From: Chloranthus sessilifolius
Lineage: Eukaryota > Streptophyta > Magnoliopsida > Chloranthales > Chloranthaceae
Direction: 5' to 3'
DNA length: 64,000 bases
Assembly: GCA_021018995.1 (NCBI GenBank)
Contig: CM037598.1
Span: forward strand, 72,496,671-72,560,670
Part shown: piece after piece, positions 1 through 11,350 of the stretch
Numbering within the stretch: the first letter of the stretch is position 1
Layout of the letters: the number at the start of each line of letters is the position of its first letter
Program-made: the position numbers and the translations under genes
The notes under the pieces: model-generated
Seen by the model: the letters and a program-made list of their open reading frames with translations, nothing else
Told to the model about the DNA's origin: nothing
The model's database searches: none

Positions 1-343
1 CCAATTCTTTCCAATTAGCAATTGAATTATGGGGCAAAGAGTTTATCCACTGTTTTGCTTTATCTCTAAGGGAATATGCGAACAACCTCATCCGATTAGA
101 TGCTTCTAACAAGTTCTTAATTCTAATGATGGTGCACACTTCCAGAAACTTTTTTGGATGCAAATAGGGATCTTCATCCATTAGCCCGCGAAAAATAGGA
201 TGTGTTTGAAGCACATTGGGCGTAATTTCAAAAGTTCTATTACCGGCTATAGGGGATACTTGAATGCATGGGGGAGGTGTAAGAGGTGTCAGTGCGTAAT
301 ACTCCCCTAATGCTTTAGCCACAAATTGATCTTTTCTTGCCAT
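1..343 (-). CDS. Gag N-terminal fragment of an old Ty3/gypsy element, cut by the window edge
   Basis: Reading the minus strand from the ATG at 343 gives 114 codons with no stop, continuing past the window start. The protein resembles the retrotransposon Gag domain of Athila/Tat-type plant Ty3 elements. Key blocks are the FRGLMDEDPYLHPKKFLEVC region followed by RMRLFAYSLRDKAKQWINSL. In this family the domain forms the capsid shell. The start is supported by a primer-binding site and LTR edge 270-300 bases upstream (611-641). The element is a different lineage from the two chromoviruses further right. Function today cannot be judged because the rest lies outside the window. Confidence 0.8.
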   Translation of the reverse strand, partial: MARKDQFVAKALGEYYALTPLTPPPCIQVSPIAGNRTFEITPNVLQTHPIFRGLMDEDPYLHPKKFLEVCTIIRIKNLLEASNRMRLFAYSLRDKAKQWINSLPHNSIANWKEL

Positions 344-610
344 AATGGAGTTAGATTAGAGCAGGATGGCTAAAATAATTATTGTAAATGTCTATTTTGT
401 TTTCAGTTTTATCTGATTTTTACTTTAGAGAGCAAGGAGAGAAACAAATTTGAGCCTCTAGCTTCTCTGATCAGGGGAAGTTGAAACCTTGATTCGCTGG
501 CTCCGAATAAACCTGCAAAAGCTTAAAGAAGTTATCAAGAAAATAAAAATATAAAGAAAAATAAAAAGAGAAAAATAAATACTTATTTTCTAAAACTAAT
601 ACAAAGATAA
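344..610 (-). other. 5' leader of the old Ty3 element
   Basis: This stretch lies between the primer site and the Gag ATG on the minus strand. It is A/T-rich with no recognisable gene, as expected for an untranslated leader. Confidence 0.5.
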
Positions 611-634
611 AATCGTTTCCCAGGAACGGCGCCA
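611..634 (-). promoter_or_regulatory. Primer-binding site of the old Ty3 element
   Basis: On the minus strand the sequence begins TGGCGCCGTTCCTGGGAAAC. It starts six bases inside the LTR edge at 641. TGGCGCCGTT-type sites are typical of Athila/Tat-group plant Ty3 elements; I infer a tRNA-Asp-type primer from family knowledge. Confidence 0.7.
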
Positions 635-640
635 AAAACT

Positions 641-869
641 TGATAGCGGCTTATATGTGTCTCTAATTAACTCTTAACTTATTGCAAGCACACAATGGAA
701 ATTGTAGTGCTAGTATAAGATCATTCCCACGAGGAAGTGATTATCTTTCTATTTATTAATTTTCTGAAAACTTATATTTATCTTTTAAAATCATAAACTA
801 CTTGAGAAATATGAATAAAAGAATAGTTTCTTAGACTAGTTTATAGAAAATAAATCTTAAATCCTCCTT
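641..869 (-). repeat. Downstream end of the 5' LTR of the old Ty3 element (first piece)
   Basis: On the plus strand the LTR edge reads TGATAGCGG, so on the element strand it ends in CCGCTATCA. The LTR continues to 869 and is then interrupted by chromovirus E1. It resumes at 13944 after the duplicated TCCTT. Confidence 0.65.
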
Positions 870-2541
870 TGTGATAGCCCGACGTTTTCCCGTCTCTAAA
901 TTGGGTCAGGTCGTGCCATCGGATCACCTGATATGATCCTTTCATCAAGGTAGTATTTCTTTAATTAAAAGTAACGCAATTGTGGAAGCAATAAATTTTA
1001 ACTCTGACAGATATATATAACATGACAAAAACAACTGATAATTAGACTAGCAACACTATGTACAAAATAACGGTCAGATCTGATGTATAGCTTTTCACTG
1101 ATGACGGCCACCCGTCATCTAAACAGTGAAAAGAAAACCTATACATCCAAGTATATGTCTAAAAACCATTATATATCATTTATACATGCCATAAAATGTA
1201 TTTCTCTCATTCCTCTCCTTCTCAAACCCATATCCCCTCAGATCCCAAGTTACAAAACTATTTCGGGAAGAATTCTTCCGCGAAATCTTCCTCCTCCTCG
1301 TCGTCGTCTTCTTCTTCTCCCTCTTCCTCATCAGGCACGCAAGTAGGAACAGCTACGCGCTCCGGGTCAGGGTCTGCAGCTAAGACATGTAAGTTGAGGA
1401 ATGAGCTATCATCCAAAGCTTAGTAGAGAGTATTGCATTGTTATTTTATATTAACAGGTATCACTTTTTCATAGAGAAGCAGAAAATAAAATATGAATAA
1501 CATGCTGTAATGCTGTATTTATGCATGATATAACAAGTGTGAGAGGCAAACTGAAACTGAATACAAGCTGGCGAAAACAGGGAATTACAAGGTCAAGCTC
1601 TCGAGTTAGCGGGATCACTTGCATAGAGAATCTCAAGCTCCCGAGTTAGCGGGATCACTTGATTTAACTAGAGCAACAACGTATTAAGAACATTGAGATT
1701 GACAAAATTCTGAGTACTGAATTACGTAGAATCATCAAGGATATGCATTTGCATGTATGCTTTATGATGTAACGTACTTAAACTGCTATCAATATATCAT
1801 ATCATTAATTTATAAACAATAATTTATGTTCATAGTCATGCTCATAGTCTAGTAAAAGAATGCCTTTCTGATTTATGCAATGTGTACTTAGATGCTATTG
1901 ATGCTCATAGTAATATCAGTTTAATGGCTAATCAAGTCCATTTATTTCCTATCAAATCAAGCTTATCAGTTCAAATACAAAAAAAAAATCAGATTTTTCT
2001 TCAATTATGCTGATCAGTGCATACATGCATACTTATCAAGGCTTCTATAAAAATTAAGTGACATTCTTATATCATTCTAAAATATCAACACAGATTCCCT
2101 ACCTGTGTATGTTGAATCTTACACGTGTTGTCGTCGATGCACTTTTAGTCATCCAATAAAATCATGCGAATCCATCTCTTCAAAATTGTTTAAGTGCACC
2201 ATGTGGCACCATATCTAAGAAAATAGATTGATTTTTAATAACATTCGTAATTTATATATAGATGAGCCCGTAATTTATAGATGGATAATAGTGCACCAAG
2301 ACCCAATTAGACCCCTCTTGGATCCAAGGTCCGAATGCACAAACACAGCTCAAAATTCTGTGCTGGGGAAGGTTGCCTCGGCAACACTCAAGTGGTTGCC
2401 GCGGCAAGCCCTTCAGCTGGCTTTGTTGCCGTGGCAACCCTGTATATTTTTGGCTTGCCGGGCTTCAGCTGGGTTTCTTCTTTATGGTTTTGATCTGTTG
2501 TTCTTCCCTTTTGCTTATATATATATTTTCTATATATATAT

Positions 2542-2594
<53 letters not shown>

Positions 2595-3409
2595 TGTTAT
2601 CTTCAATGCAGAGCCAGAGTGCAAAGATCTGCTCTCAACTTGAGCTGCCATTCGTAACATAAAATTTTATGTACAAGAATAGAAGAACTAACAAATAACT
2701 AACCTTTTTGGTGATTAGTATATGATCACACGAAAGAATATCGATGCTATGTTTGCTGATCTCAACGACGGATCAAAACTGTGAGAAGTTGATTAATAAT
2801 TCAAACTATTTGTTGTCCTTCACAGAATTTGTTCTGGTCTGATTTATTAACAAAAACCTAAAGAATGAAAGGAAGCTTTGCCTTATAACAAATGACCTTG
2901 CCTGCATACTCACCCGCAAGGTGACTCATTGGAGTCGTGTTATGTTTTTTCCATGCAAGTAAGCAGCAAGTAGCTTACAAGCTACTTGAGTTAAGGTTGC
3001 CTGTAAAGTAACACTACTTTGGTAGTGTACTGCATACGAGACAAAACACCTAAAAATAAAACCAGAGTCTTCGTATATATCGAATTCAAACCAGGTTTTA
3101 TGTTGTGTGTTAAGCTAGTACACCTAGTCTCTTATAAAAGACAAGGTATACAATGACTTGTATGTAAGTCATGTTTACTTAAGTATTGTATAAGCATTGT
3201 ATAAGTTCTTTTTAAATTTATCCGGCATTATATTTATATAAATATCTATATGTATTCATTAAATTTCTATGATTCCAATTGATAATTGCTGCCAATTAGG
3301 CTTAGTCTTTATCCTAATGGCTAGGCTGAACTAACTTAGTAGCCATGGTCGTAGCCTTATGCCTGACCGGACCCTCATCCTTACTGTGTCAAATCTGGGG
3401 ATCGTTACA
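870..3409 (-). repeat. E1 3' LTR
   Basis: This 2.54-kb copy aligns along its whole length with 11351-13938. Differences are mainly in a (TA)n tract at 2518-2591 and scattered substitutions. It contains two copies of the CGAGTTAGCGGGATCACTTG motif near 1600-1663. A cluster of TTGCCGCGGCAA-like palindromes lies at about 2365-2440. Two small open frames at 1083-1423 are chance frames in the LTR. Confidence 0.92.
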
Positions 3410-3425
3410 TTCTCCCCTATTTTAG
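3410..3425 (-). promoter_or_regulatory. E1 polypurine tract
   Basis: Next to the inner edge of the 3' LTR the minus strand reads AAAATAGGGGAGAA. This is the purine-rich primer expected for plus-strand DNA synthesis in LTR retrotransposons. Confidence 0.85.
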
Positions 3426-3960
3426 GAATTTTCGTCCTTGAAAATAAATTGGTACTATCAGGGTAGCAAATGAATGTCATACTCATGAACGTAAATGTTG
3501 TAAAGTTTACATGACATATGATGCTTATGAACAAACTTTTTAATACAAGAACAAGATTAAAATCAACCATATGGAACCAAAATCCAAAAGTCTATATTGA
3601 ACAGGTGGAATTTCAATATTAGTATTAACAACACTCATCATTGATTTTATTCTCACATGTGGCATCTCATAAAAGAAAAGTATATAGGTGTATCTCTATT
3701 ATTAAAACAAAGTTTAAAACGAATCCAAGAGAATCGTACTTAAAGTTATATATATACCAACTAGAACTACTTGTTACTTATTACTCATTAATCATTCTTC
3801 AAGACATATGTAAATGAAATCAAATAAAATCACATTACCATATCAGGAATAGCATCACTCCTTACTCCTTAATCCTTGACATGATGTATCAAATTTTTAA
3901 TTTGTCATAAATAAGCAATTTAGGTAGAAATAAACGCAATTTAAACAACGAGCTTGTGAG
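3426..3960 (-). other. E1 3' untranslated internal region
   Basis: No gene is visible between the polypurine tract and the end of the extra ORF. A stretch around 3600-3860 is recognisably similar to 19980-20240 of E2, which shows it belongs to the element family. Confidence 0.6.
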
Positions 3961-3961
3961 G

Positions 3962-5307
3962 TTAGAAGTTACCAGGCAGGGGGTTTGGTTGTTGTTGGCC
4001 TGCAGAGGAAGGTCCAACTTCTTGTTGTTGGAAGTCTTGCTGGAACTCTGGGACCAATAATACTGCGTTTCGAGTGTATTGGGAGATGTAATTGCGTGCC
4101 CACCCAATGTAAGGGTTTGCAGCAGTTTGGAATGTATGCTCCATCATGATATTAGTCGCTTCTTCAATATAATTGATACGTTGATGGAGCATGTAATGGT
4201 TTCGATATAAGTTATCGAATTGCAGGAGGGTTTGCTCATGGTTTTCACGCATGAGTTGGACAAGATCCGCATTTGTAAAAGTCCCTTGTGTCGAAGGGAT
4301 TCTGTTTTGGATTGTGGTTGAGGAGGAATGGAGGTATCTTGGGTTGGAACAGAAGGGATTTCTTGTTGGGCTTGTGGGGGACGACGAATTTGTTTAGCTT
4401 GGCGGTTACTTACCGCTTGAATGGAGCGCTGATACATATTTCTCTAAATGGCAGGGCTAAAGACCTGCATATTGTCAGTGCGGACCTCTTCACCCGCAGG
4501 GATTTGATAGGAAACTAAATTGGCACTATCGAAGTGTCCTTCTAGCATGCGAGAGATCAATTGGGGGTAGGGGCAGGAGGGCATGAGAGGTGAAGCATTG
4601 CTTTGTAAATGGTCATTGGCGTACTTAATGCCCTCCCAGACTACCATAGGGGCATTTATCCATCGGCCTTCATGGACGGCATAGAGAGCTTGTAAGAGAG
4701 CATCTCGGCGCTCTCTTTCATACTGCATGAGATATAGATTACATCGAAATACACAATCCAAAAACCACATTTTCTGTGGTAATTGGCTGCGACGAATTGC
4801 AAGGCTGCGATCGAAAGTGGTCTGTGCATCAGTCATCTTAGTGATGATATGATGGAATTTGACATCCTGCTGCCTGGGCATTTGTAGTCCTGTGGTCACG
4901 TCAAAATCAGGACTACAGTCTATAGCTTGAGCTATGTGTCGTATATTGAAGTAGAATTTTTTATCATCAATTTTGGTCTCTAATTGACCAACAGTTGGGG
5001 AGACTATCAAGTTTTGGTAGAACAACCAGACTAAACGAGGATAAAATTGATTATGAAATGGTTGATACAAGGTGCCTAACCGCGCCTGTTCCATGTATTG
5101 AATAGACCATGCGGTCTGGTCATTCGGGGTTAAAAGTCAATCATCAATGATCCACTCGGGTTCCATGGCTTTTGCAGCCCACCATGGGATGGGTTGTTCA
5201 TGCTCAATGGGTGGATTGATTGGTTCGTGGGAAGGAGCAGGGTCTTTGCCCTTAGCTTGAGCTGAGGCCTTTGAAGGTTTAGAGGCTCCAACCTTTTTAG
5301 GAGGCAT
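3962..5307 (-). pseudogene. Extra 3' ORF of chromovirus E1 (broken)
   Basis: After the pol gene and on the same strand, a region of about 448 codons starts at the ATG at 5307. The N-terminus is Lys/Ser/Pro-rich. Residues of about 60-290 form a conserved globular block (motifs PFHNQFYPRLV, MWFLDCVFRCNLY, WEGIKYANDHLQ, SRMLEGHFDS, GEEVRTDNM). A Pro/Gln linker follows, then a heptad-like helix (DLVQLMRENHEQTLLQFDNL) and a Gln-rich tail. The block recalls the plant-specific 'putative plant transposon protein' family (PF20167), which I judge by eye only. Stops at about 5136 and 4441 and a frameshift near 4270 break this copy. E2 carries the same ORF, so it belongs to the family. Its role is unknown; an env-like or accessory protein is possible. 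Confidence 0.8.
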
Positions 5308-6283
5308 GATACTATGAAAAAGACAAGGAAGAACAATGGAGTTAGAGATTTGGTTGTTACCTTACAAAGGACCAAAAATCTGCCCGAAATCATAACAAAA
5401 TTAGGAAATAGAGAGGTTCTTGGAGTAGATCAGTGACATGCAGCGGCTGTGGACATGATTTAGAGGTGTGTATGCATGGTCATTTGCTTAGAAGGTTGAA
5501 GAAAGCCGAAATATGCACCTTTTCTAATAGATAAAACAAATGAGAATACTTGGAAATGGGTTTCGGACCCACCAAATCTTAACAGAGTTGCCGCGGCAAC
5601 ACTTAAGGCTTGCCGCGGTAACTGACTTGCCACGGCCAGCACTAGTCCTTGCCGCGGCAAGGTAGTTCAGGCATTGGTTGGCCCGGATTTCGGAGCTCCT
5701 GATATGTAGTGTCAGATTTTTTTGGTACTAGATGTTCTCAACAGATACAAGATTTGTATAAAAATATAGTTTGACATTTTTGATCTATTTTTCTCTATTA
5801 AAATTTTTTATTTTCATGAAATTTTGACCCATTTTACAATATAGCTTATAAAAATATTATAAACATACTATATTTGGCCAGCAATGGACCCGAAATAATC
5901 ACTTGTGATATGTGGCAGTAATTTGGGATACACCTGTGCTTAGGTGTCGCTACTTCAAGCTTTTAAAATATTTTATTATTTAGAAAAATTATGGTGAATA
6001 GTCTTATAATTTGATTTGTATAATAATTTTAATGCCAAATCATATTCTAATGCTAACTCAAATTTTTTTTTTTTATATATTTTTATTTTTTTTATTTCAA
6101 TTTATTTGTATCAAGATCCATAAGGTCCATAAAATTTATTTAATATATTATATCGGATATAATTTCTTGTTTACTGGTGCAGGGTGCCTTTACAAACTAT
6201 TTACAATAACATTAATAATCTAAGCAATGAAAATTTATTTGACTAAGTGTAACTATAGTGTACGTGGATTTTAAATATGTACC
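5308..6283 (-). other. E1 spacer between pol and the extra ORF
   Basis: There is no gene here. On the minus strand, 5587-5663 holds three or four TTGCCGCGGCAA-like palindromes. A pyrimidine-rich run ending CTTTTTCATAG lies at about 5312-5335, four bases before the extra ORF's ATG. The small frames are not conserved in E2. Confidence 0.5.
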
Positions 6284-9200
6284 TTATGTAAATAATCGAG
6301 GGTACTAAGCACGAATATCAGCTTCGCGCTCCCAGGTAGCTTCATGCGACTCATGATTCTTCCATTGAATCAAAACGAGTGGAATTCATTTTGTTCTCAG
6401 AATTTAATCTCTGCGGTCCAAAATCTGACTTGGTTCTTCAGTCACCATTAGATCTTCCTGGATGTCCAATGGTTGATAATCCAACACATGTGTTGGATCA
6501 CTGACGTACTTTCTCAGCATCGATATGTGAAATACATCATGAATGCCTGCCAGGGGCGGAGGTAACGCGAGTCAATACGCTACTTCTCCTACTCTGCCTA
6601 GTATAGGGAATGGCCCAACGTAACGAGGACTCAACTTGCCTCGTTTCCCAAACTGTATCACGCCTTTTTTCGGAGAGATTTTGATAAAGGCGTGTCCGCC
6701 AATCTGAAAATCATTTCATTAGACTGATAATGAACTTTTAGTCAAGTTATAGAAGACTTATTAATGTTAATTATTACCTGAAAATCAATACTGGTTCTTT
6801 TGAGATCAGCGTAACTCTTTTGTTGACTCTGAGCACTCTTTAATCATTCCCGAATAATGTGAATAACTGCATTGGTGATTTACATCGGCGTCCATACAAT
6901 GCTTCGAACGGTGCCATACCGATGCTTGACTGGAAACTGTTATTATATGCAAATTCGATCAGGGGTAAGTGTTTATCCCATGATCCTTGAAAATCGAGCA
7001 TACAGGCCCTTAACATATCCTCAATCACTTGGTTCACCCTTTCTGTCTGCCCGTCAGTCTGAGGATGAAATGTTGTACTAAAGTCTAACTTGGAACCCAT
7101 ACCTTCTTGAAAACTTTGCCAAAATCGCGAAGTATATAAAGGATCGCGATCTGACACGATGCTTACAGGTATCCCATGTAAACGTACAATCTCCCTCAAA
7201 TAAACTTCAGCTAATTTGGATGTTGTATATCGTGTACTATAGGATAAAAATGCGTCGATTTGGTGAGACGATCGACAATCACCCAAATTGCATTTTAACC
7301 CTTTTGAGTACGGGGCAAATCGAGAATGAAATCCATGGAAATATTTTCCCATTTCCATTCTGGAATAGGCAATGGCTGTAGCTGACCAGCATGATGTTTG
7401 TGCTCGACCTTGACTTGCTGACAGGTCAAACACTTTGCAACATATTCTGCTACATCACGTTTTAGACCGTTCCACCAGAACGTCTGTTTAAGATCTTGGT
7501 ATATCTTCGTACTACAACATATGCTAACTTGTGAGCTTCTTCGAGGATTTTATGACGTAAAGCATAATCATCAGGTACACATACTCGTCCTCAAAATAAT
7601 AACGACCCATCGTCCTTTATCGTGAATTCTGGCTGTAGCCCACTTTGTACCCCCTGTCGGATGAAATAAGCTCTGCATCTAACATCTGGTGCTTTCTGAT
7701 CCTATCAAATAGTGGAGCTCGGATCATTACTATAGTAAGTAAACCTCCAGTTGACGTTGCTCGCAGAGTAGCATTCGATGATACAATGTCATTGAGTAGT
7801 TTCCATCTTTGTAGTCATGTTACAAGATGAGATAACTGAGCGGAGGATTTGCGGCTAAGCGCATCAGCTACAACATTGGCTTTACCGGGATGGTACTGAA
7901 TAGAATAGTCGTAGTCTTTCAAAAATTCCATCCACCTTCTCTGTCTTAAATTTAACTCTTTCTGAGTGAAGAGGTATTTAAGACTCTTGTGATCGGTGAA
8001 GATCTCGAAGGTTTCACCGTACAGATAGTGTCTCCAAATTTTCAATGTGAAAATAACTGCTGCTAGTTCTAGGTCATGAGTGGGATAATTCTTCTCATAG
8101 TCTTTCAGCTGACGAGAACCATATGCAATTACCGTTCCCATTGGTTCAATACACACCCTAGCCCACTGTATGAGGCATCACTGAAGACGACAAAACCACC
8201 ACTACCAGATGGTAATGCTAGAACAGGTGCGAAAGTAAGTCTCCTTTTCAATTCTTGGAAACCTTGTTCGCATGCCTCGGTCCACTCGAATTTAACATTC
8301 TTTCAAGTGAGCTGCGTGAGTGGTCCAGCAAGTCGTGAAAAAACCTTCAATGAAGCGTCGATAATAACCTGTAAGACCTAGAAAACTTATGATCTCGGTT
8401 ACTGTCTGTGGCTGCTTCCACTGTACTACCGCTTCAATCTTTGCAGGATCAACCATGATACCTGCTTCAGAGATAATATGCCCTAGAAAACTGACTTGAT
8501 TCAACCAGAGGTCACATTTACTGAATTTAGCATATAACTACAAATCTCTCAGTGTTTGTAATGCTAGACGTAGATGATCTTCATGCTCTATGTTTGTCTT
8601 GGAATATATGAGTATATCGTCGATGAATACTACGATACACTGATCAAGGTAAGGTTTGAAGACTCTATTCATCAAGTCCATAAAAGCAGCTGGTGCATTG
8701 GTCAACCCAAAGGGCATGACAAGAAACTCGTAATGACCATAGCGTGTTCGAAAAGCTGTCTTCGAAATATCTTCAGCTTTCACCTTCATCTGGTGATAAC
8801 CCAATCGTAGGTCAATTTTTGAAAAGAATCGCGCTCCTTGTAACTGATCAAAGAGATCGTCGATTTGAGAAAGCTGATATCTATTCTTGATCGTCAGTTT
8901 ATTGAGTTGACGATAATCAGTGCAGAGACGCATTGAACCATCCTTCTTTTTCACAAATAACACCGGAGCGCCCCATGGAGACACACTCGGTTTGATAAAG
9001 CCTTTGTCAAGAAGCTCTTGTAATTGCTCCTTAAGCTCTTTCAACCCTGCCGGTGCCATTCTGTATGGTGCTTTCGATACTGGATCGGTACCTGGAGCTA
9101 ATTCAATAGCAAAATCTACTTCCCTATCAGGCGGTAGTCCTGGCAGCTCATTAGGGAACACATATGAAAATTCATAAACGATTGGTACTTCGGAAAGTGA

Positions 9201-9709
9201 CATTTTATTCACTTTCTGTTCATCACTTTGTATGAAAGCAATAAACCCTTGAGCACCTTCATCAAGTAATTGTCGTACTTGAATTGCGGATATCAGCGAA
9301 ACATTAGTTGACGATACGCTATAAAATTTAGATGATCTCTTCTTCTGGGGACGAAAAGAGACAATCTTCTTGCGACAGTCAACGTTCGCATGGTGAGTGA
9401 ACAACCAATCCATGCCAAGGATCACATCGTATCCTTGCATCAGTAACAAGATCAAATCAGCTACTGCTTCATATCCCCAGTAATCCTTGATTGAAATCAT
9501 AATCGATCGGTATACTTTATCAGTCGTGAGGGATTGTCCAGTTGGAAGGGTAACATCCAGAATAAAGTCAAGAGGTTCTGGAGTACCTCCTATCTTCTTT
9601 AATTTTTCAGCAAACTAGGGTGTGACAAATGAGTGTGTAGATGCGGGATCTATCAAGACTCGTGCGTTATAATACAGATAAGCATCTTTTGGATATAATT
9701 GTAAGATAC
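6284..9709 (-). pseudogene. E1 pol: protease, RT, RNase H, integrase, chromodomain (broken)
   Basis: Minus-strand order: protease near 9640, where the active site reads DPAS instead of DPGS and is followed by a stop in place of a codon. RT (best open frame 8538-9500) has the active-site motif [12 protein letters not shown] near 8630. RNase H lies at about 8504-7815 ([19 protein letters not shown]). The integrase core at 7433-6840 has [12 protein letters not shown] and HPQTDGQTERVNQ. A C-terminal chromodomain ends at the TAA at 6284-6286 (IQWKNHESHEATWE). The chromodomain is thought to guide integration to chromatin marks. E2 retains a segment of about 50 bases near 23225-23275 that E1 lacks. 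Several stops and frameshifts make it a pseudogene. Confidence 0.9.
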
Positions 9710-9885
9710 CTAAAGCATATAAACTAATGTTAGTTATATTACCTATTTATCTCAAATATTTAAAATAATAAATATGTCAATCTAGGAATTTAGGATATAA
9801 TGTTCATAGTTAACTATATGCACCTTCTCTATCTAAAATGATAATTAATTGTAAACTTTAATGTAAAATTAATGGACAGCCATAC
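9710..9885 (-). other. Intron between E1 gag and pol
   Basis: On the minus strand the donor is TTCAAG|GTATGG and the acceptor ATGCTTTAG|GTATC. A CTAAC branch-like motif lies about 20-25 bases before the AG. The 176-bp interval is strongly A/T-rich, as plant introns are. The phases fit: CAA-G joins GT-ATC to read Gln-Gly-Ile. If not removed, Gag ends at the TAA at 9869-9871. E2 has the same structure at 26028-26195. Confidence 0.8.
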
Positions 9886-11211
9886 CTTGAATGATGTCAT
9901 GGCTAGTCCTCGCATCTGTTGCAGTGACAGCATAAGTTCGGCCTTATACTGTAGGCCGTGCCAATCGTAACACTGGTCCTGCCTTTGTCGCTATTCTGAC
10001 CATTTCTGGACATTCTCGGATCCGATGTCCCATTTTTCCACATCCAAAACACGCACCAGAAGCTTTACGACACTCATCGGTCTTGTGTGCCTTCCAACAT
10101 TTCCCGCAAATTTCTTTGGAGGCAACTGATGACGCTGTATAAGATCCCATGCGAGAACCTATCGGCCGTACTTAAGAAAACCCAGATGTACTTTGAGCCG
10201 CTGGTGAATAAGACTGATTCAGTACACATGGAATCCTTGATGGTGTTGAGAATACCGATGGATTGTAAGGCTGTGCATATGCTCCCACAGCCGGTTGAAT
10301 TGCTGTCTGTCCTTGAAATCGTGGTCGCTTATTAATTTGACCGCACTATAGGATTGTGGAGCTTTTCTGGCCTTCTGCTTTTCGTCTCTCCTTTTGAATA
10401 TGGTATCCACATCGGTTTCCGCAATCAATGCCAATTTCATCACGTGGGCATAGGTCGTTGCCTGAAATAATGAAATGCGCTCTTTGATCAGAGGTTTCAA
10501 ACCCCTCTCAAACTTTTGGGTTTTCATCAACTCGGTGGCTACTAACAGCGGTGCAAAGCAAGAAAGACGAGTAAATTCTGATTCATATTCTCTAACTGTC
10601 ATCTGCCCTTGTACCAATGTTGCAAACTGTACCTCGAGCTTATACCTTTCAGGCGCTGGAAAATATTTTTCATTAAAGGCCTCAGTGAATTCTGCCCATG
10701 TCCATGGTACTCCAGGCATCCGTGTTCTTTCGACAGACTGCCACCATGGCTCTGCCTCACTCTCTAGTTTGTACGCTGCCCAGCTCACTTTTTCTTCCTC
10801 AGTACAAGTGACTCGTTGTAGTACTTTCTCAATCTGCGTTAACCACTTCTCAGCCTCCATTGGGTCATGCTGACCATAGAAACTTGGTGGTCGAAGTCGA
10901 ATAAAGTCTGAAAAGCCCTCGGGACGTCGAACATCAAGCATGGCCATAGTGTTGACCATAGTCTCCATCAACTGCGAAGGGTGTCCCGCATTTTGTTCCA
11001 TACCATGAACACTTCCCATCGGTGGAGTATGTATCACTGGCGGAGGATGCTCTGCAACATTCTCCATTGTCGTTCGACTTTCAGCCAGATGGGCATTCTC
11101 ACCACTCCCTGAAGCAATGTCATGCTCGTACCCAGCTACTGGAATAGTATTCGGTCCAGTGCGATGAGGCAACGGTGGTCTACCCCTGCCTCTTCCACGG
11201 CGCGGAGGCAT
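9869..11211 (-). pseudogene. E1 gag with two zinc knuckles (frameshifted)
   Basis: The ATG at 11211 opens an uninterrupted frame of 330 codons. It has an Arg/Gly-rich N-terminus (MPPRRGRGRGRPPLPHR), then the Gag core (FYGQHDPMEAEKWLTQIEK, WAEFTEAFNEKYFPAPERY, YESEFTRLS). The rest continues in another frame at 10150-9944 with two knuckles, CX2CX3HX4C and CX2CX4HX4C. The unspliced frame ends at 9869-9871 just inside the intron. The core assembles the virus-like particle; knuckles bind RNA. One frameshift near 10150-10220 and one stop near 9944 disable this copy. Confidence 0.88.
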
Positions 11212-11337
11212 CTTAACCTAATCATATAAAAACTTGATCAGATATACAACTCAATCTAACTCCTACCTCTATTCTATTAACAGATATTTTACCATATTTG
11301 TATATGTCAGAGTTTAGTCTCCAATGACCGAACGCCG

Positions 11338-11350
11338 ACTCGATATACCA
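11338..11350 (-). promoter_or_regulatory. Degenerate primer-binding site of E1
   Basis: The minus strand reads TGGTATATCGAGTC next to the 5' LTR. E2 has TGGTATCAGAGC at the equivalent place, the tRNA-iMet primer site. E1's site and the neighbouring 8-10 bases of LTR edge have mutated. Confidence 0.7.

Noticed and set aside
1083-1423. Two overlapping open frames (87 and 75 codons) repeated at 11562-11825
   Set aside because: They lie inside the E1 LTRs, recur because the LTR is duplicated, and contain only low-complexity Ser/Pro/Arg runs.
2228-2662. 144-codon frame
   Set aside because: LTR sequence running through a (TA)n tract; a Tyr-Ile repeat artefact.
3962-5307. Interpretation of the extra ORF as a retroviral-type envelope
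   Set aside because: No signal peptide, membrane segment or cysteine pattern is visible; only position and possible splicing are env-like.
5310-5360. A complete short intron directly before the extra ORF
   Set aside because: The GT-AG interval is only about 45-50 bases, below the usual minimum for plant introns; only the acceptor-like half is kept as a finding.
6284-9709. E1 as an active autonomous retrotransposon
   Set aside because: Protease active site altered, internal stops, missing integrase segment and damaged primer site.
10475-10873. 132-codon plus-strand frame opposite gag
   Set aside because: It mirrors the real minus-strand Gag frame and reappears opposite E2 gag at 26845-27183; no protein motif of its own.
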